Below, piece after piece: positions 46,432 to 56,964 of a DNA stretch of 64,000 bases. Location: positions 1 through 64,000 of the forward strand of contig CAMYKQ010000028.1 in assembly GCA_947259075.1 (NCBI GenBank), given 5' to 3'. The position numbers and the translations under genes are program-made. How positions within the stretch are numbered: the first letter of the stretch is position 1; each line of letters begins with the position of its first letter. The DNA comes from an uncultured Gammaproteobacteria bacterium. Its GTDB lineage: Bacteria; Pseudomonadota; Gammaproteobacteria; DRLM01. Under the pieces are notes generated by a model that did no database searches, was not told the origin of the DNA, and worked only from the letters and a program-made list of their open reading frames with translations.

Positions 46432-47940
46432 ATGTTGACGGGGACGAAACGCACGATGCCACCTACCTATACTCACCCCCCCAGCAAATCCCTGTATTTT
46501 TACGGCCCGAAATCTTTTCTGACTTTGGCCTTGATCGGCTTCGCCATCGTGGCTTTGCCACTGACCTTCGCCTTGATTTATGGCGCCATCCATGTCGACC
46601 GCCTTGCCGCGCAAAGTCAGGCCACGGTCTACAAAGCCGTACGAACCACGCAACACACGCGCATGCTGCTGGAACAGTTAACCGCGATGGAACGCACCGC
46701 CCGCCAATACCGCGTGCTGCGCGACGAAGTCCTGTTTCAAGCCTACGCCGAGAAACACCAGAACTTTCAGTTGACGGTCAATATGCTGTTAGATGCGCTA
46801 CACGATCCCGCCGTGGTCAGCCGGCTCCATGAGCTCGCGGAAAAGGAAAACCAGCAGTTTCTTTTACTCAGCAAACAGACGGCTAATTCCCCAGGCGCCG
46901 AGGAGGCCATTTCACAATTCATTGCGCTTACCGACCTAGCCCAAGGCGTCTTGACCAAGAGCAATCAAATCATCGACGACGAAGTCGCCGAAATGCACCA
47001 AGCCACCGAACGCACCCTAAAGGCATTTCTCTGGCTCGCTTTTTCCTTAGGACCCGCGGCGGTCGTCTTCGCGGGCTTATTCGTTGTGTTGCTGAATCGG
47101 CCCATCAAGCAGATCGACCAAGCAATCCGCCGGCTTGGGAATGGAGAATTCACCGCAGCCGTCACCGTCACCGGCCCGCGTGACATGGAATACCTCGGGC
47201 AGCGGCTCGAATGGTTACGCCAGCAGCTCATTGACCTCGAGAAACAAAAAACCAAATTTATTCGCCATGTCTCTCATGAACTCAAAACCCCGCTCACCGC
47301 CCTGCGCGAAGGCGCAGAACTACTCGCCGATGAAGTCGTGGGCGATTTGCACGGCGAACAAAAAGAAGTTGTCAGCATCCTCAAACAAAACAGCATCAAA
47401 TTACAAAAACTCATTGAGGATCTTCTGAATTTCAATCTTGCCGCCACGCCAGCCGCCGCCCATCACATCGAATCATTAAGACTGGATGAAATCATCGCTA
47501 CCGTGGCCAATGATCACAAGCTCAGCATGGTAAGCAAAGACATCCGCCTGAAAACCGAAATCGGCCCCACCACTATCGAAGGTGAACCGGAAAAACTCAG
47601 AGTAATCGTCGATAATTTACTGTCCAATGCCGTAAAATACTCGCCCCACGGCGGCACCATTCGTCTCACATTGCGCGAGCAAGGCAAGCACGTTATTCTC
47701 GACGTGCGTGATTCCGGCCCCGGCATCGACCCCGAGGAATCACCCAAAGTTTTTGATGCGTTTTACCAAGGGAAGGCACCCATCGATGGTTTTATTAAAG
47801 GCTCCGGCCTAGGCCTATCAATCGCGCGCGAACACGCGCTCGCCCATAATGGGCGGATCGAGGCCATACCCGACACCAGCGGCGCCCACCTGCGCGTCAT
47901 CCTCCCTCACAAACAAGCCGACCATGTTCATGCCGCATAA
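46432..47940 (+). CDS. glrK: Sensor histidine kinase, GlrK/QseE-like (start uncertain: 46432 or 46456)
   Basis: FIRHVSHELKTPLTALREGAELLADEVVGDLHGEQKEVVSILKQNSIKLQKLIEDLLNFN closely resembles E. coli GlrK; HAMP and HATPase present. Confidence 0.88.
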   Translation: MLTGTKRTMPPTYTHPPSKSLYFYGPKSFLTLALIGFAIVALPLTFALIYGAIHVDRLAAQSQATVYKAVRTTQHTRMLLEQLTAMERTARQYRVLRDEVLFQAYAEKHQNFQLTVNMLLDALHDPAVVSRLHELAEKENQQFLLLSKQTANSPGAEEAISQFIALTDLAQGVLTKSNQIIDDEVAEMHQATERTLKAFLWLAFSLGPAAVVFAGLFVVLLNRPIKQIDQAIRRLGNGEFTAAVTVTGPRDMEYLGQRLEWLRQQLIDLEKQKTKFIRHVSHELKTPLTALREGAELLADEVVGDLHGEQKEVVSILKQNSIKLQKLIEDLLNFNLAATPAAAHHIESLRLDEIIATVANDHKLSMVSKDIRLKTEIGPTTIEGEPEKLRVIVDNLLSNAVKYSPHGGTIRLTLREQGKHVILDVRDSGPGIDPEESPKVFDAFYQGKAPIDGFIKGSGLGLSIAREHALAHNGRIEAIPDTSGAHLRVILPHKQADHVHAA

Positions 47941-48523
47941 TTGGCGAATCATTTCCATCGGACTCATCAGCCTCGGCGTCAGCGCCTGCGGGATGATGCC
48001 GCCGCAAAAACAAGCCACCGGAAATAATACATCGACACCCTCGGCGCCGGTGGAGGCACGCGAAATAAGCGCTTCCGAACTGGCTGCCTTGGCAACCATA
48101 CGCTGGTGGCTGGATTATCAGCAAAGCATTAGCACGCAGACGCAAAAACTGACCGCCGCCGAATACAAGAGCGCCGAATCCAGCTTGATTATGGACGCTT
48201 CTCTACATAACCGCCTGCGTATGATTACGCTACTCAGCGTACGTGGCACACCCTTCCACAATCCGGAACGGGCGCTGAAAATTCTGGATGAAATCATCGC
48301 CGATCCGCACACACAGTCCAAACTCATCCGCGACAGCGCTTCCTTGGCGAAGGCGAACATCCTTAGTTCACAGCAGGATCAGAAAAAAATCCAAGCGCTT
48401 ATGGAAAATATAAAAGAGTTACAGAACAATAATACCGCCATCCAAAATCAATTGGATGCCTTGAAGGAAATCGAACGAAGCATTTATGAACGCCGAAAAG
48501 TCGAGGTGACAAACAAGCAATGA
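47924..48523 (+). CDS. QseG-like lipoprotein
   Basis: Lipobox SLGVSACG; coiled C-terminus; lies between kinase and regulator as in glrK-qseG-glrR. Confidence 0.75.
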   Translation: MFMPHNWRIISIGLISLGVSACGMMPPQKQATGNNTSTPSAPVEAREISASELAALATIRWWLDYQQSISTQTQKLTAAEYKSAESSLIMDASLHNRLRMITLLSVRGTPFHNPERALKILDEIIADPHTQSKLIRDSASLAKANILSSQQDQKKIQALMENIKELQNNNTAIQNQLDALKEIERSIYERRKVEVTNKQ

Positions 48524-49887
48524 ACCGCGCAAAAGGAAAAGTTTTACTCATTGATGACGATCCGGGCCTGCTGCGGCTCATCTCCATCCGGCTAAACACG
48601 GCCGGTTATGATGTAATCCCCATGGACAGCGGCGAACGCGCGCTGGCGCAGTTTCCCATCCACCGCCCGCAGGTGGTGGTCACCGATCTCCGCATGAACG
48701 GCATGGATGGTATGGCGGTGTTCGATGCTATTCATCAACGTTACCCCATGGTCCCGGTCATCATCCTAACCGCGCACGGCACCATTCCCGACGCGGTCAA
48801 TGCCACCAAGCGCGGCGTGTTCGGCTTCCTCACCAAACCCTTCGAGAGCAAGGCGCTGCTCGATCAAATCAACAAAGCCATCAGCATTAACGGTAACGGC
48901 CAGAGCGCGGAAAGCCAGGGAGGGAGCGATGGCGCCTGGCGGCAGGAAATCATCTCGCGCAATCCCGCCATCGAAGATGTGCTGCATCAGGCACGCCTGG
49001 TGGCGGAAAGCGAGATCAGCGTCTTTATTCATGGAGAAAGCGGCACGGGCAAAGACCTGCTGGCGCGCGCGATTCACAAAGCCAGTCCGCGTCACGCGCA
49101 ATCCTTCGTCGCCATCAATTGCAGCGCCATCCCCGAACCCTTACTGGAATCCGAGCTGTTCGGCCACAGCAAAGGTTCCTTCACCGGCGCCACCCGCAAT
49201 CACAAGGGCTTGTTCCAAGCCGCGGACAAAGGCACTTTATTTCTCGATGAAATTGGTGACATGCCGCTGTCATTGCAAGCGAAGTTACTACGGGTATTGC
49301 AGGACAGAGAGGTGCGCCCGGTAGGTTCCACCGAATCGGTGAAGGTGGACGTGCGCGTCATTTCCGCCACGCATCGCAATCTCGAACGCGCGATGACCGA
49401 GGGACAGTTCCGCGAGGATCTGTATTACCGTCTCAATGTCGTCGCGCTGGAAATCCCCACGCTGGCACAACGCCGCGAGGACATCCCGCTGCTCGCCGGC
49501 CATTTCCTCAGTCTCCTCGCCGTGAAAAACCGGCGCGAGATCGAAGGATTTTCACCGGAGGCGATGGAGCTGTTAGTGGGCGCGCCCTGGCCGGGCAATG
49601 TGCGGCAATTACTCAACGTCGTCGAACAAGTAGTCGCCTTATCCACCACCCCCATCGTGCCCGCCTCTTTGGTCAACAAGGCGCTGCGCAATGAATCGGG
49701 CGACATCCTGGCCTTCGCCGACGCCCGTAACCGTTTCGAACGAGATTATTTGGTGCAACTCCTGCAAATCACCCAAGGCAGCGTCACGCAGGCCGCGCGC
49801 CTGGCGAAGCGCAATCGCACGGAATTCTACAAACTATTACGGCGCCATCATTTGGAACCCGGCCTATTTAAAGAAGCGGCGGGTTAA
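48520..49887 (+). CDS. glrR: Sigma54-dependent response regulator, GlrR/QseF-like
   Basis: LLIDDDPGLLRLISIRL, VVTDLRMNGMDGMAVF, ILTAHGTIPDAV; AAA+ GESGTGKDLLARAIH, ELFGHSKGSFTGA (GAFTGA variant GSFTGA), C-terminal HTH. Confidence 0.93.
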   Translation: MNRAKGKVLLIDDDPGLLRLISIRLNTAGYDVIPMDSGERALAQFPIHRPQVVVTDLRMNGMDGMAVFDAIHQRYPMVPVIILTAHGTIPDAVNATKRGVFGFLTKPFESKALLDQINKAISINGNGQSAESQGGSDGAWRQEIISRNPAIEDVLHQARLVAESEISVFIHGESGTGKDLLARAIHKASPRHAQSFVAINCSAIPEPLLESELFGHSKGSFTGATRNHKGLFQAADKGTLFLDEIGDMPLSLQAKLLRVLQDREVRPVGSTESVKVDVRVISATHRNLERAMTEGQFREDLYYRLNVVALEIPTLAQRREDIPLLAGHFLSLLAVKNRREIEGFSPEAMELLVGAPWPGNVRQLLNVVEQVVALSTTPIVPASLVNKALRNESGDILAFADARNRFERDYLVQLLQITQGSVTQAARLAKRNRTEFYKLLRRHHLEPGLFKEAAG

Positions 49888-49912
49888 ACCGGAACGAGCG
49901 CGGCACGGGCGT

Positions 49913-51493
49913 TCAATGTTCCCGTGTCGCCACAAACTCAATCTCGGGCCAACGCTCCATGGTTAATCCCAAGTTGACGCGGGTCGGCGCCAAATAGGTG
50001 AGATCGCCGCCGCCATCCAGGGCCAAATTGTCATGGGCTTTACGGCGGAATTCTTCGAGACGCTTGGCGTCACCACACATCACCCAGCGCGCCGTGGCCA
50101 CCGCCACCGGCTCGAAGATGCACTCCACGCCGTATTCATCCTGCAGCCGTTGCGCCACCACGTCGAACTGCAGCACGCCCACCGCGCCGAGAATCAGGTC
50201 ATTGCTGTTGAGCGGGCGGAACAACTGCGTCGCGCCCTCTTCGCACAATTGCTCCAGGCCCTTCTGCAGCGCCTTCATCCGCAGCGGATCACGCAAACGG
50301 GCGCGGCGGAATAACTCGGGCGCGAAGTGGGGTATACCGGTGTACTTGAGGATTTCGCCCTCGGTGAAGGTATCGCCGATTTGAATGGTGCCGTGATTGT
50401 GCAGACCGATGATATCGCCAGGATAGGCATCTTCCACCTGCTCGCGCTCGCGCGCCATGAACGTGATGGCATTGGCGATCTTCACGTCGCGGCCGAGCCG
50501 CACTTGATGCAGCTTCATGCCCTTGCTATAGGCGCCGGAACACACCCGCAAGAAGGCGATACGGTCGCGGTGCGCCGGGTCCATATTCGCTTGTATCTTA
50601 AATACGAAACCGGTGAATTTCTCTTCGGTGGGCGCGACGTCGCGCGCGGTGGCGTGGCGCGGCAAGGGACCGGGGGCGTATTCGGCCATGGCGGTCAACA
50701 AATCCTCCACACCAAAATTATTCACCGCGGAGCCGAAAAACACCGGAGTCAAACGCCCGGCGCGGTAGGCGTCCAAATCAAACTCGTGGCTGGCGCCCTT
50801 CACTAGCTCCACTTGATCGCGGAATTCTTCCGCCATGGTGCCGAACAGCTCATTGAGGCGCGGGTTATCCAGACCTTGAATCACCTCGCCCGCTTGAATG
50901 CGGCCGCCATGGGTCGAGCTGAACAAATGCACGCTGTTGGTGTAGAGATTAAACACGCCTTTAAATCCCTTACCCATGCCGATGGGCCAGGTGATAGGCG
51001 CACATTGAATCTTAAGTACGGACTCGATCTCATCGAGCAAATCGATGGGTTCGCGGCCGTCGCGGTCGAGTTTATTGATAAAGGAGATGATGGGCGTATC
51101 GCGCAAGCGGCACACCTCCATCAGCTTGATGGTGCGCTCCTCGACGCCCTTAGCGCTGTCAATAACCATCAGCGCCGAGTCCACCGCCGTCAGCGTGCGA
51201 TACGTGTCCTCGGAAAAATCCTCGTGACCGGGGGTATCAAGCAGATTGACCACAACACCTTTATAAGGAAACTGCATCACCGAGGTCGTCACCGAGATAC
51301 CGCGGCGCTTTTCCAGCTCCATCCAGTCCGAAGTAGCATGACGCGCCGCCTTGCGCCCTTTCACCGCGCCCGCCAACTGAATGGCACCACCATAGAGCAA
51401 GAGCTTCTCGGTCAGGGTGGTTTTGCCGGCATCAGGGTGAGAAATGATGGCGAATGTGCGCCGCCGCGCCGCCTCTGCTGCGATACTTGCCAT
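49913..51493 (-). CDS. prfC: Peptide chain release factor 3
   Basis: [48 protein letters not shown]. Confidence 0.98.
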   Translation of the reverse strand: MASIAAEAARRRTFAIISHPDAGKTTLTEKLLLYGGAIQLAGAVKGRKAARHATSDWMELEKRRGISVTTSVMQFPYKGVVVNLLDTPGHEDFSEDTYRTLTAVDSALMVIDSAKGVEERTIKLMEVCRLRDTPIISFINKLDRDGREPIDLLDEIESVLKIQCAPITWPIGMGKGFKGVFNLYTNSVHLFSSTHGGRIQAGEVIQGLDNPRLNELFGTMAEEFRDQVELVKGASHEFDLDAYRAGRLTPVFFGSAVNNFGVEDLLTAMAEYAPGPLPRHATARDVAPTEEKFTGFVFKIQANMDPAHRDRIAFLRVCSGAYSKGMKLHQVRLGRDVKIANAITFMAREREQVEDAYPGDIIGLHNHGTIQIGDTFTEGEILKYTGIPHFAPELFRRARLRDPLRMKALQKGLEQLCEEGATQLFRPLNSNDLILGAVGVLQFDVVAQRLQDEYGVECIFEPVAVATARWVMCGDAKRLEEFRRKAHDNLALDGGGDLTYLAPTRVNLGLTMERWPEIEFVATREH

Positions 51494-51861
51494 GAAAATT
51501 CTTTATATCAATGCGAAGAAAAAGGTTGGGCATTATACACACAGCTACTTCCTCTTCGTAACCGGCGGGTGCTTGGCATTCATACCGCCCCCTCAAGGCA
51601 TCACCGCTCTAGGCTAGGGCGCGATTATTTCCCACCCAGATGAAACCTCCTCGCTTAATCCAGTGTCGAAAAAATGGCGACCCCGATAGAAAGGTTTAAT
51701 AATTGACGGCCTCCAGCCGCTAACTATCGTAGGACAGCAAATACCTTGGATTAAGACATTACTTTATTAAACGATTGTCTATACTGGAGTAAATGGCTTG
51801 GGGGATGAATCAGGCTCTCTCTAGAGCCAGGCAAGGACAGACCCCCACCCGAGCAAGAGAT

Positions 51862-51877
51862 TGGCCTGATAGTTGCA
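51862..51877 (+). promoter_or_regulatory. Sigma54 promoter candidate upstream of prkA operon
   Basis: TGGCCTG-ATAG-TTGCA; correct -24/-12 spacing, 10/12 matches; ~100 bp from prkA start. Confidence 0.65.
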
Positions 51878-51975
51878 ATTTCTTAACTGCAACGCCAATA
51901 CGCTTGGTACGCATAGACAGGGACACCATCGGCATTGGGCAACGGCGGCCCCGCAAAGCATGGGAGTAGTCGATT

Positions 51976-53898
51976 ATGAGCATATTCGATAGTTATCAGG
52001 CGCGATACGAAGGAACCCGCGAAGAAGAGATAACGCTTCACGAATACCTCGAGATTTGCAAGAAAGATCCTTCCGCTTACGCTACCGCGGCCGAGCGCCT
52101 ACTCATGGCTATAGGCGAACCGGAACTAGTGGACACCAGCAAGGATTCCCGCCTTAGCCGCATCTTCGCTAACAAGGTGATTAAGATCTACCCCGCCTTC
52201 CGCGATTTTTATGGAATGGAAGAGACCATTGAGCAGATCGTCGCGTTCTTCCGCCATGCGGCACAAGGCCTAGAAGAGAAAAAACAAATTCTCTATCTGC
52301 TCGGACCACCGGGCGGCGGCAAATCCTCCTTGGCGGAAAAACTCAAATCGCTGATGGAGCACATCCCTTTCTACGCCATTAAGGATTCCCCGGTAAACGA
52401 GTCTCCTTTGGGATTGTTTTCGCGGGAAGAAGACGGCTCTATTCTCCAAGAAGACTACGGCATTGAACAGCGCTATCTCGGCAAAATCATGTCGCCTTGG
52501 GCGGTCAAACGCCTGCATGAACATAACGGCGACATCACCAAGTTCAAGGTGGTGAAGCGCATGCCATCCATCCTGCGCCAGATCGCCGTAGCTAAAACCG
52601 AACCCGGCGATGAAAATAACCAAGATATTTCCAGCCTGGTGGGCAAGGTCGACATCCGTAAGCTCGAACAATTCTCGCAAGACGATCCCGATGCGTATAG
52701 CTACTCCGGCGGTCTGTGCCTCGCCAATCAAGGTATGCTGGAATTCGTCGAGATGTTCAAAGCGCCGATAAAAGTATTGCACCCGCTACTGACCGCTACG
52801 CAAGAGAGCAATTACAAAGGCACTGAAGGTTTCCCCGCCATTCCTTTCGACGGCATTATCCTCGCGCACTCCAATGAATCGGAATGGCAAGCCTTCCGTA
52901 ACAACAAGAACAACGAGGCCTTCCTTGACCGCATCTACATCGTCAAGGTGCCTTATTGCCTGCGCGTCCACGAAGAGATGAAAATCTACGAAAAATTGCT
53001 GACCAATTCATCGCTGTCGAGCGCGCCCTGCGCGCCCGGCACGCTGGAAATGATGGGACAATTCGCAATCTTGTCTCGCATCAAAGATCCGGAAAATTCC
53101 AGCATCTATTCGAAGATGCGGGTCTATGATGGTGAGAATCTTAAAGATGTCGACCCGAAGTCCAAGTCTTATCAGGAATACCGCGACTTCGCTGGCCCGG
53201 ACGAAGGCATGTCCGGCCTCTCCACCCGCTTCGCATTCAAGATTCTCTCCAAGGTCTTTAATTACGACCACTCAGAGATCGCCGCCAACCCAGTGCATCT
53301 GCTGTACATCCTCGAGCAGCAGATCGAACAGGAACAATTTCAACCCGAAGTGCAGGAGCGCTACCTCTCCTTCCTTAAAGGTTATCTGGCGCCGCGTTAT
53401 GCGGAATTCATCGGCAAAGAGATTCAAACCGCCTATCTCGAATCTTATTCGGAGTTCGGTCAAAACATCTTCGACCGCTACGTCACTTACGCTGATTATT
53501 GGATTCAAGATTCGGAATACCGCGACCCGGATACGGGTGAATTCCTTGATCGCGCCTCGCTGAACGCCGAATTGGAGAAGATCGAGAAACCGGCCGGCAT
53601 CAGCAATCCAAAAGATTTTCGTAACGAGATCGTCAACTTCGTTCTACGGGCACGGGCTAATAACGCCGGGAAGAACCCATCATGGACCAGTTACGAAAAA
53701 CTCCGTGAAGTCATCGAGAAAAAGATGTTCTCGACGACAGAGGATCTGCTGCCGGTGATTTCCTTCAACGCCAAATCGACGTCCGATGACAAGAAGAAAC
53801 ACGAGGAATTCGTCAATCGCATGGTAAGCAAAGGCTACACTCCGAAACAGGTACGCCTGCTGTGTGAATGGCACTTACGCACACGGAAGTCATCTTAA
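51976..53898 (+). CDS. prkA: PrkA serine protein kinase (YeaG family)
   Basis: [23 protein letters not shown]; full-length 640 aa. Confidence 0.97.
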   Translation: MSIFDSYQARYEGTREEEITLHEYLEICKKDPSAYATAAERLLMAIGEPELVDTSKDSRLSRIFANKVIKIYPAFRDFYGMEETIEQIVAFFRHAAQGLEEKKQILYLLGPPGGGKSSLAEKLKSLMEHIPFYAIKDSPVNESPLGLFSREEDGSILQEDYGIEQRYLGKIMSPWAVKRLHEHNGDITKFKVVKRMPSILRQIAVAKTEPGDENNQDISSLVGKVDIRKLEQFSQDDPDAYSYSGGLCLANQGMLEFVEMFKAPIKVLHPLLTATQESNYKGTEGFPAIPFDGIILAHSNESEWQAFRNNKNNEAFLDRIYIVKVPYCLRVHEEMKIYEKLLTNSSLSSAPCAPGTLEMMGQFAILSRIKDPENSSIYSKMRVYDGENLKDVDPKSKSYQEYRDFAGPDEGMSGLSTRFAFKILSKVFNYDHSEIAANPVHLLYILEQQIEQEQFQPEVQERYLSFLKGYLAPRYAEFIGKEIQTAYLESYSEFGQNIFDRYVTYADYWIQDSEYRDPDTGEFLDRASLNAELEKIEKPAGISNPKDFRNEIVNFVLRARANNAGKNPSWTSYEKLREVIEKKMFSTTEDLLPVISFNAKSTSDDKKKHEEFVNRMVSKGYTPKQVRLLCEWHLRTRKSS

Positions 53899-53918
53899 GC
53901 AAGACAGGACTGGATAGC

Positions 53919-55184
53919 GTGTCACAATTCATCGACAGGCGGCCCAATGGCAAAAATAAAAGTGCGGTTAACAGGCATAAATTTATCCGGCGGTATAAAA
54001 ACCAGATAAAGAAAGCCGTCTCCGACGCGATTGCCGAGCGCAGCATTACCGACCTGGATCGCGGTGAGAAGATCAATATACCGGCGAAGGATATTTCCGA
54101 GCCGGTCATTCATCACGGACCGGGTGGACATCGCGAAACCGTCCACCCCGGCAATACTGACTTCGTCACTGGTGACCGCCTAGCGCGCCCACAGGGTGGA
54201 AGTGGCGGCGCTGGCGGGGGCAAGGCCAGCAACAGCGGCGAAGGAATGGATGATTTCGTCTTCCAAATCTCCCGCGAAGAATTTCTCGATCTATTCTTCG
54301 AAGATTTAGAGCTACCCGACCTCATTAAAACCCAGCTGCAAAAGTTGATGCGGGAAAAAACCGTGCGCGCTGGCTACACCAGCGACGGCGTGCCTACCAA
54401 TATCAACATCATCCGCTCCCTCAAAGGCGCCCTCAGCCGCCGCATCGCGCTGCGATCACCGCTACAAAACCAGTTACGCGAGGCGGAAGAAGAACTGGAC
54501 GCGCTCCGCCTGATAAACGATGAAGACAGCGCTCGCGCTTCCGCGCTAAGGGAAAAGATCGCTCACTTAAAGACACGCATCAAAGCAGTACCCTTCATTG
54601 ACACTTTCGATTTGCGCTATAACAACCGTGTAAAACAGCCCTACCCCTCCAGTCAAGCCGTGATGTTCTGCTTAATGGATGTATCCGGCTCGATGGATCA
54701 AGCCAAAAAAGATATTGCAAAACGTTTTTTTACGCTTCTTTATTTCTTTTTGACTGGCACATACGACCATATCGATTTGGTCTTTATCCGCCATCACACC
54801 ATCGCCAAAGAGGTGGATGAAAATGAATTTTTCTATTCGCGGGAAACTGGCGGCACTGTGGTCTCCAGCGCGCTCAAGCTCATGGAAGAGATAATAGATA
54901 AACGTTATTCCCCTACGGAATGGAATATCTATGCCGCCCAGGCCTCAGATGGTGACAACTGGAGCGATGACTCCCCTCTCTGCAAAGAATTACTCATCAA
55001 ATCCATCATGCCGCGCACTCAGTATTACGCCTATATTGAAATCACCGAAGACACGCCGCGCGGCTTGTGGCGCGAATTTCAGGGTGTAAAAAAGGTCCAC
55101 TCCAACTTCGCCATGCAACGAATCGAGAAGGTGGCCGACATCTTCCCGGTATTCCGCAAACTCTTCAAAAAGAAGGTCGCATGA
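53919..55184 (+). CDS. yeaH: YeaH/YhbH family protein (DUF444), GTG start likely
   Basis: [57 protein letters not shown] (vWA/MIDAS). Confidence 0.94.
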   Translation: MSQFIDRRPNGKNKSAVNRHKFIRRYKNQIKKAVSDAIAERSITDLDRGEKINIPAKDISEPVIHHGPGGHRETVHPGNTDFVTGDRLARPQGGSGGAGGGKASNSGEGMDDFVFQISREEFLDLFFEDLELPDLIKTQLQKLMREKTVRAGYTSDGVPTNINIIRSLKGALSRRIALRSPLQNQLREAEEELDALRLINDEDSARASALREKIAHLKTRIKAVPFIDTFDLRYNNRVKQPYPSSQAVMFCLMDVSGSMDQAKKDIAKRFFTLLYFFLTGTYDHIDLVFIRHHTIAKEVDENEFFYSRETGGTVVSSALKLMEEIIDKRYSPTEWNIYAAQASDGDNWSDDSPLCKELLIKSIMPRTQYYAYIEITEDTPRGLWREFQGVKKVHSNFAMQRIEKVADIFPVFRKLFKKKVA

Positions 55185-56680
55185 ACGCCAAGACCTTACC
55201 CTACACGTCGGAATGGACCCATGATCTCTTGCAGCGTTATGACGAGGAAATCGCGAAAATCGCCGCGGAGTATAAACTCGATACCTACCCCAACCAAATA
55301 GAAATCATCAGCGCCGAACAGATGATGGATGCCTACTCCTCCGTAGGCATGCCAGTGGGTTATCATCACTGGTCCTTCGGCAAACAATTCTTGAGCGTTG
55401 AACAGCGCTACAAAAGGGGCCAGATGGGGCTCGCCTATGAAATCGTGATCAACTCTAACCCTTGCATCGCCTACCTCATGGAGGAAAACTCCATGACCAT
55501 GCAAGCGCTAGTTATCGCTCACGCCGCCTACGGCCACAACTCGTTCTTCAAGGGAAATTACCTGTTCCGCACCTGGACCAATCCTGATTCGATCATAGAT
55601 TATTTGGTATTCGCCAAAAAATATGTGGCGGAATGCGAGCGGCGTCACGGCGAGGAAGAAGTGGAATTAATCCTCGATTCTTGTCACGCCCTAATGAATT
55701 ACGGCGTGGATCGCTACAAACGGCCACCCCGCCTCTCCGCGCAGGAAGAACGCATGAGGCAACGGGAGAGAGAGGAGTTTCTCCAATCACAAGTTAATGA
55801 CCTGTGGCGCACGCTTCCCCGGGCGGACAATGCGGCTGATGCCGCGAAACTAGCCCAATTCCCCGCCGAACCGCAGGAAAACATGCTGTACTTCATTGAG
55901 AAAAACGCGCCCTTGCTAGAGCCCTGGCAACGCGAATTGGTGCGAATCGTACGTAAGATCGCCCAATATTTCTACCCGCAACGACAGACTCAAGTCATGA
56001 ACGAAGGCTGGGCGACATTCTGGCACTACACCATTTTGAATACGCTTTACGATAGAGGGCTGGTCAGCGATGGCTTCATGATTGAATTTCTAAAAACGCA
56101 TACCAACGTCGTGTATCAGCCCCCCTACAATAGCCAATATTACTCCGGCATCAATCCCTATGCCCTCGGCTTTGCAATGATGAGCGACATCCGCCGCATC
56201 TGCGAACACCCCAGCGAGGAAGACCACCACTGGTTCCCCGAACTAGCGGGCACCGATTGGGTGGTATCATTAGATTTCGCCATGCGTAATTTTAAGGATG
56301 AAAGCTTTATCGCCCAATACTTGTCGCCGAAACTGATCCGGGACTTCAAACTCTTCAGTGTGCTGGACGACGACACTGAGAGCCATATGGAAATATCCGC
56401 CATTCATGATGAAGCCGGCTACCGCCAAGTGCGGCGTATCTTGGCCAGCCAATACAACTTGAGCGTGCGCGAACCCAATATCCAGATATACAACGTCAAT
56501 CTGCGCGGCGACCGCTCACTGACCCTGCGTCATACCCAACACAACCGCCAGCCCTTAGCCGACGATATTGATGAAATTATGCGTCATTTCGTCCGCCTGT
56601 GGGGCTTCACGGTTAAATTGGAATCCGTCGCCGAAGACGGTACCGTCGAAGTCACCCACGAATGTGAGCGGGAACACTGA
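55181..56680 (+). CDS. SpoVR family protein (YcgB)
   Basis: [61 protein letters not shown] overlap with yeaH. Confidence 0.96.
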   Translation: MNAKTLPYTSEWTHDLLQRYDEEIAKIAAEYKLDTYPNQIEIISAEQMMDAYSSVGMPVGYHHWSFGKQFLSVEQRYKRGQMGLAYEIVINSNPCIAYLMEENSMTMQALVIAHAAYGHNSFFKGNYLFRTWTNPDSIIDYLVFAKKYVAECERRHGEEEVELILDSCHALMNYGVDRYKRPPRLSAQEERMRQREREEFLQSQVNDLWRTLPRADNAADAAKLAQFPAEPQENMLYFIEKNAPLLEPWQRELVRIVRKIAQYFYPQRQTQVMNEGWATFWHYTILNTLYDRGLVSDGFMIEFLKTHTNVVYQPPYNSQYYSGINPYALGFAMMSDIRRICEHPSEEDHHWFPELAGTDWVVSLDFAMRNFKDESFIAQYLSPKLIRDFKLFSVLDDDTESHMEISAIHDEAGYRQVRRILASQYNLSVREPNIQIYNVNLRGDRSLTLRHTQHNRQPLADDIDEIMRHFVRLWGFTVKLESVAEDGTVEVTHECEREH

Positions 56681-56964
56681 ACCACGCCTCATGCCCTCAT
56701 ATGCTGAGGGTTAACTGGTTCACGGTCTTGTTGTTTCCGCTAATGGGTCCGCAAAAGTTTTCCGTACAACTCCCGATAACTTACATATGCAAATGGAAAA
56801 CCTGGGCATGCCGGGTGCACCATAGTAATTAAATTTCAACAACATCAAGACTTACCATGCCGAAACGGGACACATATTCCAATCTCTACCTCCGGTCACC
56901 CTCCGGCGGCTTACGCGGCCGCACGCGCTTACTGCGAATAGTTATTCCGGTTCAGGATTAATCC

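Noticed and set aside
56806-56822. Sigma54-like element before the GspE-like gene (GGGCATGCCGGGTGCA)
   Set aside because: Spacing fits but the -24 T and -12 T are lost, giving 3 mismatches in conserved positions; too weak.
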